From: Gluconacetobacter liquefaciens
Lineage (GTDB): Bacteria; Pseudomonadota; Alphaproteobacteria; Acetobacterales; Acetobacteraceae
Direction of reading: 5' to 3'
Length of the DNA: 64,000 nucleotides
Assembly (NCBI RefSeq): GCF_003350405.1
Contig: NZ_QQAW01000004.1
Span: 124,001 to 188,000 of the forward strand
The first letter of the stretch is position 1; each line of letters starts with the position of its first letter. Below the pieces are notes generated by a model. The model did no database searches. It had not been told where the DNA came from and was given only the letters and a program-made list of their open reading frames with translations. The position numbers and the translations under genes are program-made. Shown here piece after piece: positions 38,594-46,440 of this stretch.

Positions 38594-39052
38594 TCAGAAC
38601 ATATTCAGGCTCAGGCGGGCATCGTCGCTCATGCGCGACATGTCCCACGGCGGATCCCAGACGATCTCGACCGTCGCATCGGTCACGCCGGGGACGGTAC
38701 GAACCGCTTCCTGCACCTGGGCCGGCAGTTCCTGCGCACTCGGACAATTGGGGGCCGTCAGTGTCATTTCAACACGCACCGTGCCGTCACGATGCAGGTC
38801 GATGGCGTAGATCAATCCCAGTTCATAGATATTCACCGGGATTTCCGGATCGAAGACGGTGGCGATCGCCGCGATCACCGCCTCCTCGTCAGGCACCGCG
38901 ACGGCCGCCTCAGCAGCCGGCTGGCCATCGGGCGTCCAGCCTTGCACGGAGGGACTATCGCCGGCCGGCGGCGCATCGAACGAGAAGCCATGCCCCTCCG
39001 CCCCGGTCCCGGTCTCTTCCATCGCGGCCATCCTGTCGGTCTCAACCATCAT
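38594..39052 (-). CDS. sufT: SUF system assembly protein SufT (MIP18/DUF59 family)
   Basis: A 152-residue protein with a low-complexity N-terminus (~50 residues) and a C-terminal DUF59 domain: VFDPEIPVNIYELGLIY, LTAPNCPSAQELP (single conserved Cys) and VWDPPWDMSRMSDDARL. Family members act in Fe-S maturation under high demand. It sits 7 bp downstream of sufU inside the operon. Confidence 0.92.
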   Translation of the reverse strand: MMVETDRMAAMEETGTGAEGHGFSFDAPPAGDSPSVQGWTPDGQPAAEAAVAVPDEEAVIAAIATVFDPEIPVNIYELGLIYAIDLHRDGTVRVEMTLTAPNCPSAQELPAQVQEAVRTVPGVTDATVEIVWDPPWDMSRMSDDARLSLNMF

Positions 39053-39059
39053 TCCCGCC

Positions 39060-39503
39060 TCATCCGTCCTTCGAGTCTTCCGCCGGGGCCCCGGTCAACG
39101 CCGCCTCCAGCGCCGACCACGCCAACGTCGCGCAACGAATGCGCGACCGATGCTGCCGCAAGGGCGCGAAAACCATCAGTTCCGGCCGAACACCATCATC
39201 CTGCCCGGTCTGCAACAGGGCAGTGAACGCGCGCCCCATCATCACGGCCCCGCTCTGCTCCTGCCCCACCGCCAGTTCGGCCATCATGTCGGCCGAAGCC
39301 AGGCAGATCGCGCATCCCCTGGCCTGATGGCGCACCGTCCCGATCCGCCCCTCTCCATCAAGCCAGACCCCGACGCGCACCCGGTCGCCGCACATCGGGT
39401 TCGTTCCTTCACCCCGCCCGGTCGCACCTTCCAGCGGGCCGGCGTGAACGGGCGTGCGGGCCCGCTCGATCACCTGCTGCTGGTAAAGCCCGTCCTGATC
39501 CAT
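39060..39503 (-). CDS. sufU: SUF system sulfur-transfer/scaffold protein SufU
   Basis: A 147-residue NifU/IscU-like protein. The ligand residues are Cys in NPMCGDRVRV, Cys in RGCAICLASADMM and Cys in RIRCATLAW, with the conserved Asp after the first Cys. In SUF systems without SufE the zinc-bound SufU accepts persulfide from SufS. ATG 39503 (MDQDGLYQQQVIERA) matches the family start; the upstream open frame is sufS out of frame. Confidence 0.93.
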   Translation of the reverse strand: MDQDGLYQQQVIERARTPVHAGPLEGATGRGEGTNPMCGDRVRVGVWLDGEGRIGTVRHQARGCAICLASADMMAELAVGQEQSGAVMMGRAFTALLQTGQDDGVRPELMVFAPLRQHRSRIRCATLAWSALEAALTGAPAEDSKDG

Positions 39504-39514
39504 CGGTATCCGCC

Positions 39515-40765
39515 TCAGACGAAAAAGCCGCGGATCTGCGTCAGCGTCGATGCCAGGGCATCCACCTCCTCGCGCGTCGTATAAAGTGCGAAGCTCGCGC
39601 GCGCGGTGGCGGAGAGGCCCAGGCGCCGCATCAGCGGCTCGGCGCAATGATGGCCCGCCCGCACCGCAATCCCGTTGCGATCCAGCAGGGTGGCGATGTC
39701 GTGCGGATGCACGTCATCCATCGTAAACGAAATGACGCCCCCACGCTCGGCGGGTGCCCCCACCACATGCAGACCCGGCACCTCGGCCAGACGCGGTAAC
39801 GCATATTCGACCAGCGCCGCCTCATGCGCCGCGACGGCCTCATACCCAATAGCCTCGATGTAGCTGATAGCTGCCCCCAGCCCGATCGTCTCGATGATCG
39901 CAGGCGTGCCGGCCTCGAATTTATGCGGCACGTTGGCCCAGGTGGAGCGCTCGAAGGTCACGGAGGAAATCATGTCGCCGCCGCCCATGAACGGCGGCAT
40001 CGCATCCAGCAGTTCCCGCCGCCCCCACAACACACCGATCCCCGTAGGACCATACAGCTTGTGGCCGGTGAAGGTGTAGAAATCAGCATCGATCGCCTGC
40101 ACATCGACCCGGCGATGCACGACGAACTGACTGCCATCGAACAGCACGCGCGCCCCTGCCGCATGGGCGATATCGGCAATTTGCCGTGCCGGCGTCACAG
40201 TCCCCAGCACGTTCGACATATGGGTAACGGCCACCAGCGCCACCTTGCCGTCCGCCACCAGACGCTCCAGCGCGTCCAGTTCGATATCGCCGTCATCGGT
40301 GATCGGCGCCACGCGCAGTTCAATGCCCGTCCGGTCCCGCAGCATCTGCCACGGCACCAGATTGGCATGGTGCTCCATCTCCGAAATCACCACAGCCTGC
40401 CCCGGCCGCATCATGCTGCCGAAGGAGTAGGCAACCAGATTGATGGCTTCGGTGCTGTTGCGGGTAAAGATCACCTCTTCCCGCGCCGAAGCACCGATCA
40501 GCCCGGCCACCTGATCACGCACCGCCTCGTAGACATCGGTGGTGCGCTCGCTCATCCAGTGCAGGCCGCGATGAATGTTGGCGTATTGCGTACGCATGGC
40601 GTCGCCCATCGCATCGATCACCTGGACGGGCTTCTGTGCGGAGGCCGCACTGTCCAGAAAGACCAGCGGGCGGCCATGCACCGTCTCACCCAGGATCGGG
40701 AAATCGGCGCGCCTGTCGCGCAACGAATCGATGGGGTCGATCATCACCACGGGCGGGACATCCAT
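39515..40765 (-). CDS. sufS: Cysteine desulfurase SufS
   Basis: A 416-residue PLP enzyme (class V aminotransferase fold) that takes sulfur from cysteine as a persulfide. Visible are VFLDSAASAQKP, RNSTEAINLVAYSFG, EMEHHANLVPWQ, the PLP lysine in TGHKLYGPTGIGVLWG, and the persulfide Cys in RAGHHCAEPLM. ATG 40765 has AAAGGA 9 bp upstream. An ATG two codons earlier overlaps the sufD stop (ATGA) but lies too close to that site. Either way, translation is likely coupled to sufD. Confidence 0.95.
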   Translation of the reverse strand: MDVPPVVMIDPIDSLRDRRADFPILGETVHGRPLVFLDSAASAQKPVQVIDAMGDAMRTQYANIHRGLHWMSERTTDVYEAVRDQVAGLIGASAREEVIFTRNSTEAINLVAYSFGSMMRPGQAVVISEMEHHANLVPWQMLRDRTGIELRVAPITDDGDIELDALERLVADGKVALVAVTHMSNVLGTVTPARQIADIAHAAGARVLFDGSQFVVHRRVDVQAIDADFYTFTGHKLYGPTGIGVLWGRRELLDAMPPFMGGGDMISSVTFERSTWANVPHKFEAGTPAIIETIGLGAAISYIEAIGYEAVAAHEAALVEYALPRLAEVPGLHVVGAPAERGGVISFTMDDVHPHDIATLLDRNGIAVRAGHHCAEPLMRRLGLSATARASFALYTTREEVDALASTLTQIRGFFV

Positions 40766-40767
40766 AA

Positions 40768-42033
40768 TCATGCGTCCTTTCGGTTCCACCAGGTCTCGAC
40801 CGCGCGGTTCAGCACCTCCCGCAAGGCCTCGTCGCCCATCAGTTCCACCGCATCGTGCAGGAAGGCCTTGACCAGAATCGCCCGGGCCTCATCTCCCGCC
40901 ACACCGCGGCTGCGCAGATAGAAAAGCTGCTCCGCATCCAGCGCCCCCACGGTCGCGCCATGGCTGCACCGCACGTCATCGGCATAGATTTCCAGTTCCG
41001 GCTTGGCGTCGATCTCGGCGGTATCCGACAGCAGCAGGGCCTGATTCATCTGGTAGCCGTCAGTCTTCTGCGCAACACGCTCGACCAGGATCTTGCCCTG
41101 GAAGACGCCCCGAGCATGGCCCGCCAGCACGTTCTTCACCGTCTGGCGCGAATTGCACGACGGCGCGGCATGGGTAATCACGCTGGTCAGGTCAGCCACC
41201 TGCCGCCCGTCCAGCAACTGCGCGCCATTGACATGCACGATGCCACCCTCGGCCGCCAGCCTGGCATGCACTTCGTGCCGCGCCAGCGCCGCACCCAGCG
41301 TCAGGGTAAAGCTGTCATAGGACGCATCACCCGCGACCTCGGCATGCACCACCGCCAGATGCCGGGCAACCGGGTCCTCGGTCTGCAGCTTGGCGTGGAT
41401 CAGATGCCCGCCTTCCGCAACCGCGACATCCAGCACCGGGTTGTTCAGATAATCGCCACGCCCGACCGACAGATCGAGCACCGACAGGCGCGCTCCCGCC
41501 CCCAGCACGATCCGGTGCCGGGGATGGACCGACAGCACGACACCATCCGGCGCCACCACGACCGACAGCAGCGCCATCCGCCCGGCATCGACACCGGCCG
41601 CCACGATCAGCGTCAGCCCGTCTTCCGCCAGCAGGGCATTCAGCGCGCTGGCCACATCATCATGCGGCACCAGATCCGCGCCCGCCGCGAAGCGCGTCAC
41701 CGACACCCCGTCCGGCAGGCGCGACAGGTCAGGCGCAAAACACCCATTCACCATCACCGCGCGCGGCAGGCCGGCATCCAGTGCGTAGGCCCGCACGGCC
41801 TCAGCCAATAGGGCATCGACCGCCGCCGCATCAGCCTGCGCCGGCGCGCCGGCAAACGCGATATCCGCGAGCGTCCGCAGCGACGTGTATTTCCACGCCT
41901 CGACACCCGCGCGCGGCAGTCCCGCCTTGCGCAACAGGTCAGCCGCCTGGGCGCGCGTGGCATTCCCCTCCCCGCCGGCATAGCGGTTCAGGAACGCAGC
42001 GGCGCTGACGCCGGCGGGAGAGATCGCGTTCAC
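40768..42033 (-). CDS. sufD: Fe-S cluster assembly protein SufD
   Basis: A 421-residue scaffold subunit that pairs with SufB on the SufC ATPase. The C-terminal core shows FQGKILVERVAQKTDGYQMNQALLLS, PELEIYADDVRCSHGATVG (His and Cys of the SufB-SufD interface) and FYLRSRGV, with the beta-helix before it. The GTG start at 42033 overlaps the sufC stop by 4 bp (GTGA). Confidence 0.95.
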   Translation of the reverse strand: MNAISPAGVSAAAFLNRYAGGEGNATRAQAADLLRKAGLPRAGVEAWKYTSLRTLADIAFAGAPAQADAAAVDALLAEAVRAYALDAGLPRAVMVNGCFAPDLSRLPDGVSVTRFAAGADLVPHDDVASALNALLAEDGLTLIVAAGVDAGRMALLSVVVAPDGVVLSVHPRHRIVLGAGARLSVLDLSVGRGDYLNNPVLDVAVAEGGHLIHAKLQTEDPVARHLAVVHAEVAGDASYDSFTLTLGAALARHEVHARLAAEGGIVHVNGAQLLDGRQVADLTSVITHAAPSCNSRQTVKNVLAGHARGVFQGKILVERVAQKTDGYQMNQALLLSDTAEIDAKPELEIYADDVRCSHGATVGALDAEQLFYLRSRGVAGDEARAILVKAFLHDAVELMGDEALREVLNRAVETWWNRKDA

Positions 42034-42812
42034 GCGGCCTCCGCCAGGAAACGGGCATAGCCCTGGGCCTCAAGCTGCTTCGCCAGTTCCGGCCCACCAC
42101 TATGGATGATGCGCCCGCGCGCCATCACATGGATGCGGTCCGGCACGATGTAATCCAGCAGCCGCTGGTGGTGGGTAATGACCAGCGCCGAGAAATCCGG
42201 CGCGCGCAACGAATTCACACCCTCGGCCACGATCCGCAGCGCATCGATATCCAGTCCGCTGTCGGTCTCGTCCAGAATGGCGAAGGACGGGTTCAGCATG
42301 CGCATCTGCAGCACTTCGTTGCGCTTCTTCTCACCACCCGAAAAGCCGACATTCACATTGCGCTTCAGCATGTCGTCGGACATCGACAGATGCTTCGTCT
42401 CCTGCCGCACCGCCTTCAGGAAGGCCACCGCATCCAGTTCTTCCTGCCCGCGCGCCCGGCGCACCGCATTGACGGCGGTGCGCAGGAAATTCGCATTATT
42501 GACGCCCGGCAGTTCGACCGGCGCCTGAAACGCCAGGAACAGCCCCAGCGCCGCACGCTCCTCCGGCTCCAGGGCCAGCAGGTCCTGGCCCTTGAAGGTC
42601 GCGCTGCCCGCCGTCACCTCGTAATCCTCGCGCCCCGCCAGAACGTAGGAGAGCGTGGATTTACCCGACCCGTTCGGCCCCATGATCGCATGGACCTCAC
42701 CGGCCGGGATTTCCAGATCGACGCCACGCAGGATTTCCTTGTCCGCGCCGTTATCCGAAATCTTGGCGCACAGGCCGGCAATCCGCAAAAACTCGTTGCT
42801 CACGTCACTCAT
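42030..42812 (-). CDS. sufC: Fe-S cluster assembly ATPase SufC
   Basis: A 260-residue cytosolic ABC-type ATPase that drives cluster assembly on SufB-SufD. The Walker A is MGPNGSGKSTLSYVLAG, the signature FSGGEKKRNEVLQM, the Walker B AILDETDSGLDIDAL and the H-loop VITHHQRLLDYI. It is 6 bp downstream of sufB. Confidence 0.97.
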   Translation of the reverse strand: MSDVSNEFLRIAGLCAKISDNGADKEILRGVDLEIPAGEVHAIMGPNGSGKSTLSYVLAGREDYEVTAGSATFKGQDLLALEPEERAALGLFLAFQAPVELPGVNNANFLRTAVNAVRRARGQEELDAVAFLKAVRQETKHLSMSDDMLKRNVNVGFSGGEKKRNEVLQMRMLNPSFAILDETDSGLDIDALRIVAEGVNSLRAPDFSALVITHHQRLLDYIVPDRIHVMARGRIIHSGGPELAKQLEAQGYARFLAEAA

Positions 42813-42818
42813 CTCCGT

Positions 42819-44309
42819 TCAGCCGACGCTGCCTTCAAGGCTGATCTGCAGCAATTTCTGGGCCTCGACCGCGAATTCCATCGGCAGTTCCTTCAGCACG
42901 TCCTTGCAGAAGCCGTTCACGATCAGGCCCACCGCATCTTCCTCGGACAGGCCGCGCTGGCGGCAATAGAACAGCTGGTCTTCCGAAATCTTCGAAGTCG
43001 TCGCCTCATGTTCGATCTTGGCCGACAGGTTGCGGCTTTCGATATAGGGCACGGTATGCGCACCACACTGATCGCCGATCAGCAGGCTGTCGCACTGGGT
43101 GAAGTTCCGCGCCCCGGCGGCCTTGGGCATCATCCGCACCAGACCGCGATAGGTACTGTCGGAATGCCCGGCACTGATGGTCTTGGCGATGATCGTCGAG
43201 CGCGTATTGCGCCCCAGATGGATCATCTTGGTCCCGGTATCGGCCTGCTGATGATTATTGGTCACCGCGACCGAGTAGAACTCACCCACCGCGCCATCGC
43301 CCTGCAGGATGCAGGAGGGATATTTCCAGGTAATGGCCGATCCGGTCTCCACCTGCGTCCACGAGATCTTGGACCGGTCGCCCCGGCACGCGCCGCGCTT
43401 GGTCACGAAATTATAGATCCCGCCGCGCCCCTGCTCGTCGCCCGGATACCAGTTCTGGACCGTCGAGTATTTGATCGACGAATCTTCCATCGCCACCAGT
43501 TCGACCACCGCCGCGTGCAACTGGTTCTCGTCGCGCATCGGCGCCGTGCAACCCTCCAGGTACGAGACCGACGCCCCGTCCTCGACCACGATCAGCGTCC
43601 GCTCGAACTGCCCGGTATTGCGCGCATTGATGCGGAAATAGGTCGAAAGCTCCATCGGGCAGCGCACGCCCTTGGGCACATACACGAACGAGCCATCGGT
43701 AAAGACGGCCGAATTCAGCGCCGCATAGAAATTGTCGGCCACCGGCACCACGCTGCCCAGATAGCGGCGCACCAGTTCGGGGTGCTCGCGCACCGCCTCG
43801 GAAATCGGGCAGAAGATCACGCCGGCCTTGGCCAGGGTCTCGCGGAAGGTGGTCACGACCGACACGCTGTCGAACACCGCATCCACCGCCACCGGCGGCC
43901 GCGCGGTCTCCCCCTCGGGCAGTTCCACCCCGGCCAGCATCGCCTGCTCATGCAGCGGGATACCCAGCTTTTCGTAGGTGCGCAGCAGTTCCGGATCGAC
44001 CTCTTCCAGCGATTTCGGCCCCGGCTTCTTCTTCGGCGCGGCATAATAATGCGCGTCCTGGAAATCGATCGGCGGATGGCTGACCTTGGCCCAGGTCGGC
44101 TCGGTCATGGCCTGCCAGGCCTGGAACGCCTTCAGCCGCCATTCCAGCAGCCATTCGGGTTCCTGCTTGCGGTGCGAGATCAGGCGGATCGTGTCTTCGG
44201 TCAGGCCCTTGGGGGCCATGTCCATCTCGATCTCGGTCTCGAAGCCCCACTTGTAGGTGGATTGGCCCAGAGTCTCGACCGCATCGCGGGTTTCGGCAAT
44301 CGCTGGCAT
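42819..44309 (-). CDS. sufB: Fe-S cluster assembly protein SufB
   Basis: A 496-residue cluster scaffold. Typical blocks are [68 protein letters not shown] (key Cys residues), [20 protein letters not shown] and [22 protein letters not shown] with the conserved Cys and Glu. Length is standard. It is the first structural gene, 15 bp after the regulator. Confidence 0.97.
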   Translation of the reverse strand: MPAIAETRDAVETLGQSTYKWGFETEIEMDMAPKGLTEDTIRLISHRKQEPEWLLEWRLKAFQAWQAMTEPTWAKVSHPPIDFQDAHYYAAPKKKPGPKSLEEVDPELLRTYEKLGIPLHEQAMLAGVELPEGETARPPVAVDAVFDSVSVVTTFRETLAKAGVIFCPISEAVREHPELVRRYLGSVVPVADNFYAALNSAVFTDGSFVYVPKGVRCPMELSTYFRINARNTGQFERTLIVVEDGASVSYLEGCTAPMRDENQLHAAVVELVAMEDSSIKYSTVQNWYPGDEQGRGGIYNFVTKRGACRGDRSKISWTQVETGSAITWKYPSCILQGDGAVGEFYSVAVTNNHQQADTGTKMIHLGRNTRSTIIAKTISAGHSDSTYRGLVRMMPKAAGARNFTQCDSLLIGDQCGAHTVPYIESRNLSAKIEHEATTSKISEDQLFYCRQRGLSEEDAVGLIVNGFCKDVLKELPMEFAVEAQKLLQISLEGSVG

Positions 44310-44324
44310 GTCTTCCTGCTCCCC

Positions 44325-44795
44325 TCAGACTGCGACGGCCGGGCCGGCAGCGGATATGTCATGGGCCGCGCAACCGGCCCCCGGTCCCCGCGCGGCCTGC
44401 CCGCGGGTCTGCATGTCGGCCAGCGTGATCGAGGACAACGCCCCCCGGATCGCGTCATTGACCGCATCCCACTGCCCGCACAGGCCGCACAGGGTGCGCG
44501 CATCGCACTCCCCGCCATCGACGCACGCCGTCAGCGAGATCGGCCCATCCACGGCGGTGATGACCCGCGCCACCGAAATTTTATTCAGCGGCTGCGCGAG
44601 ACGGTATCCCCCACGGGCGCCGCGCAGGGAAATCACCAGTTCGTCGGCTGCCAGAATCTTCAGCACCTTGGCCACCGTCGGTTCGGGAATCCCCGTAGCA
44701 TGCGAAAGCGAAGGCGAGGTCATCATCTCGTCCTGCTGCGCCAGGCGCACCAGGGCAACGACGGCATAGTCGGTCAGCTTCGAGAGTCTCAGCAC
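44325..44795 (-). CDS. Rrf2-family SUF operon regulator (IscR-like)
   Basis: A 156-residue transcription factor. The N-terminal winged helix is LRLSKLTDYAVVALVRLAQ through LKILAADELVISLRGARGGYRLAQP. The cluster-binding loop holds Cys91, Cys97, Cys103 and Cys106 in a C-x5-C-x5-C-x2-C array; E. coli IscR has His at the fourth position. It fits the family annotated as SUF system Fe-S cluster assembly regulator, likely an Fe-S sensing repressor of the operon it leads. The GTG start at 44795 follows an AGGGGGGG run. The last ~35 residues are low-complexity Ala/Gly. Confidence 0.9.
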   Translation of the reverse strand: MLRLSKLTDYAVVALVRLAQQDEMMTSPSLSHATGIPEPTVAKVLKILAADELVISLRGARGGYRLAQPLNKISVARVITAVDGPISLTACVDGGECDARTLCGLCGQWDAVNDAIRGALSSITLADMQTRGQAARGPGAGCAAHDISAAGPAVAV

Positions 44796-44833
44796 CCGCC
44801 CCCCCTTTTCGTCCCTGGATTCCGGCCCGCTCC

Positions 44834-44852
44834 ATAGCGGACCAATTCAGTC
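44834..44852 (-). promoter_or_regulatory. IscR type-1-like binding site before the suf operon
   Basis: On the minus strand GACTGAATTGGTCCGCTAT aligns with the GACT-RWWW-YAGTC-RRSTAT core of the E. coli IscR type-1 motif with only two mismatches in that core (A to G in YAGTC, and one R). It lies about 40-57 bp upstream of the regulator start, where a promoter operator is expected. Inference from motif similarity. Confidence 0.5.
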
Positions 44853-44942
44853 CTGATTTACGATCCAGATGATGCCCAACAGCGCCATCGTCAAGTGCAA
44901 ACCGCGCACACCGGGTCGTCAGGACCGCATGGCGCGGCCCGA

Positions 44943-46256
44943 TCATCCCACCTGCGCCCCAAAAACAAGGTGCAGCGCCAGCGACAGCACTGCCCCCGCG
45001 AGGAAGCCGACCAGCGTGCCGTTCAGCCGCACGAACTGAAGATCCCGGCCCACCCGCAATTCCAGCCGCGAAACCAGCATGTCGGTATCCCAGGCCGCCA
45101 CGACCCCGGCAATGAAGCGCGACAGCCGCTCGCGCACGAAAGGCAGGCTACCCAGGATCATGCGGCGCGCCCACCCGACCACACGCTCGCGCAACGCCTG
45201 GTCGGTACGCATCTGGTCGGCCAGGCGCTGCAACGTGTCCCGCACGATCGACGCCGTCCAGCCATCGGAGCGGGTCATGTCGGCCTCGATCATCTGCCGC
45301 ATCCGGCGCCAGACGTCGCTCCCCCAGTCGCGGATGCTGTCATGGGTCATCACGCCTGCGATCGCGCCCGTGATCTCCCGGCGCCGCTCGGGGTCGGTCT
45401 CGATCCGGTCGATCTCCCCGCGCACCCAGGTGGTGAAGCCCTCGCGCAGGTCCGAATTCTGCGGATCGACCCGATCCAGTTCCTGATTGACCGCAATCAG
45501 CACCTTGGTCGCGATCGAGCCACCGATGGCCCAGCCCAGAATCCGCCCACCCTGCTCGCGCACGCGGTCCTCGATCATCGCACGCAGCGATTCTTCCTTG
45601 GCCTTCAACCCGTCTTTCAGCCGCGCCAGCAGGAACGACAGCACTTCCTGATGCCGATCGCCTTCCACCAGCGCCCGCAAGGTCCGCGCCACCACCGGCG
45701 CCACTTCCTCGCCTCCCAGAATCAGCGGCAGCATCCGCGTCACGGCCGATCCCGCGCGCCCATCCTCCAGCCGCGCCATCACGGCGGGCGCGGCGCCGGC
45801 CAGCGTACGGCATACGGTCTGGGCGGTCGCCGGGTCATCCAGCAGGCCGGCCACGATTCCGGGCAGGTCGATCCGCTCCAGCGCAGCCGCCACATCGGCC
45901 TCGGTAAAGACGTGGGTCGCCACGAAGCGGCCCAGCGCCTCGCCCAGACGCGCTTTCTGCGCGGGCAGGATAGCGGTATGGGGAATCGGCAGCCCCATGG
46001 GCCGCCGGAACAGGGCCGTCACGGCGAACCAGTCGGCCAGACCGCCCACCACACCGGCCTTCGCGCCCGACCGCAGCACATCAAGCCACAGGGCATTGGT
46101 CACCAGGCCGGCCGCCGGCGCGGCACAAGTTGCTACGGTCAGCACCCCCATGCCGGCCAGAAGGCCGCCCGCCGCGAGGCGATATCGGCGCAATGTCCGC
46201 CAGGCGGCCCGATCCGCATCGGACATGGCGTTTTCCGCATCGGGGCTCGTCTTCAT
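44943..46256 (-). CDS. DUF445 family membrane protein
   Basis: A 437-residue protein of unknown function. It has a membrane segment near residues 25-55, the family block GAKAGVVGGLADWFAVTALFRRPMGLPIPHTAILP, a long helical, charged middle (residues ~100-400) and a final hydrophobic segment (VRLNGTLVGFLAGAVLSLALHLVFG). The DUF445 family is annotated as YjiN-like inner-membrane proteins. ATG 46256 is used; a second ATG at 46226 is equally possible. It is divergent from the ppc gene. Confidence 0.85.
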   Translation of the reverse strand: MKTSPDAENAMSDADRAAWRTLRRYRLAAGGLLAGMGVLTVATCAAPAAGLVTNALWLDVLRSGAKAGVVGGLADWFAVTALFRRPMGLPIPHTAILPAQKARLGEALGRFVATHVFTEADVAAALERIDLPGIVAGLLDDPATAQTVCRTLAGAAPAVMARLEDGRAGSAVTRMLPLILGGEEVAPVVARTLRALVEGDRHQEVLSFLLARLKDGLKAKEESLRAMIEDRVREQGGRILGWAIGGSIATKVLIAVNQELDRVDPQNSDLREGFTTWVRGEIDRIETDPERRREITGAIAGVMTHDSIRDWGSDVWRRMRQMIEADMTRSDGWTASIVRDTLQRLADQMRTDQALRERVVGWARRMILGSLPFVRERLSRFIAGVVAAWDTDMLVSRLELRVGRDLQFVRLNGTLVGFLAGAVLSLALHLVFGAQVG

Positions 46257-46440
46257 CCCCTGCTCGATACCACTCCGCACGCACAGACCCAAGCGCCGCC
46301 CACGAAACCCGCGGCCCCCTCGCGGCACATCGACCGAAATTCGACGTGATCGACACCACCAGAGATTGCGATGGGAACGCGAACATGAAACCCTGCCGGG
46401 GCGTGACGCCACGGATGATTACAGAAAAGACAGGCCAGCA

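Noticed and set aside
42102-44837. A 911-codon open frame on the plus strand opposite sufC/sufB
   Set aside because: It is the antisense shadow of well-conserved suf genes in GC-rich DNA; the translation is Arg/His/Gln-rich with no family likeness.
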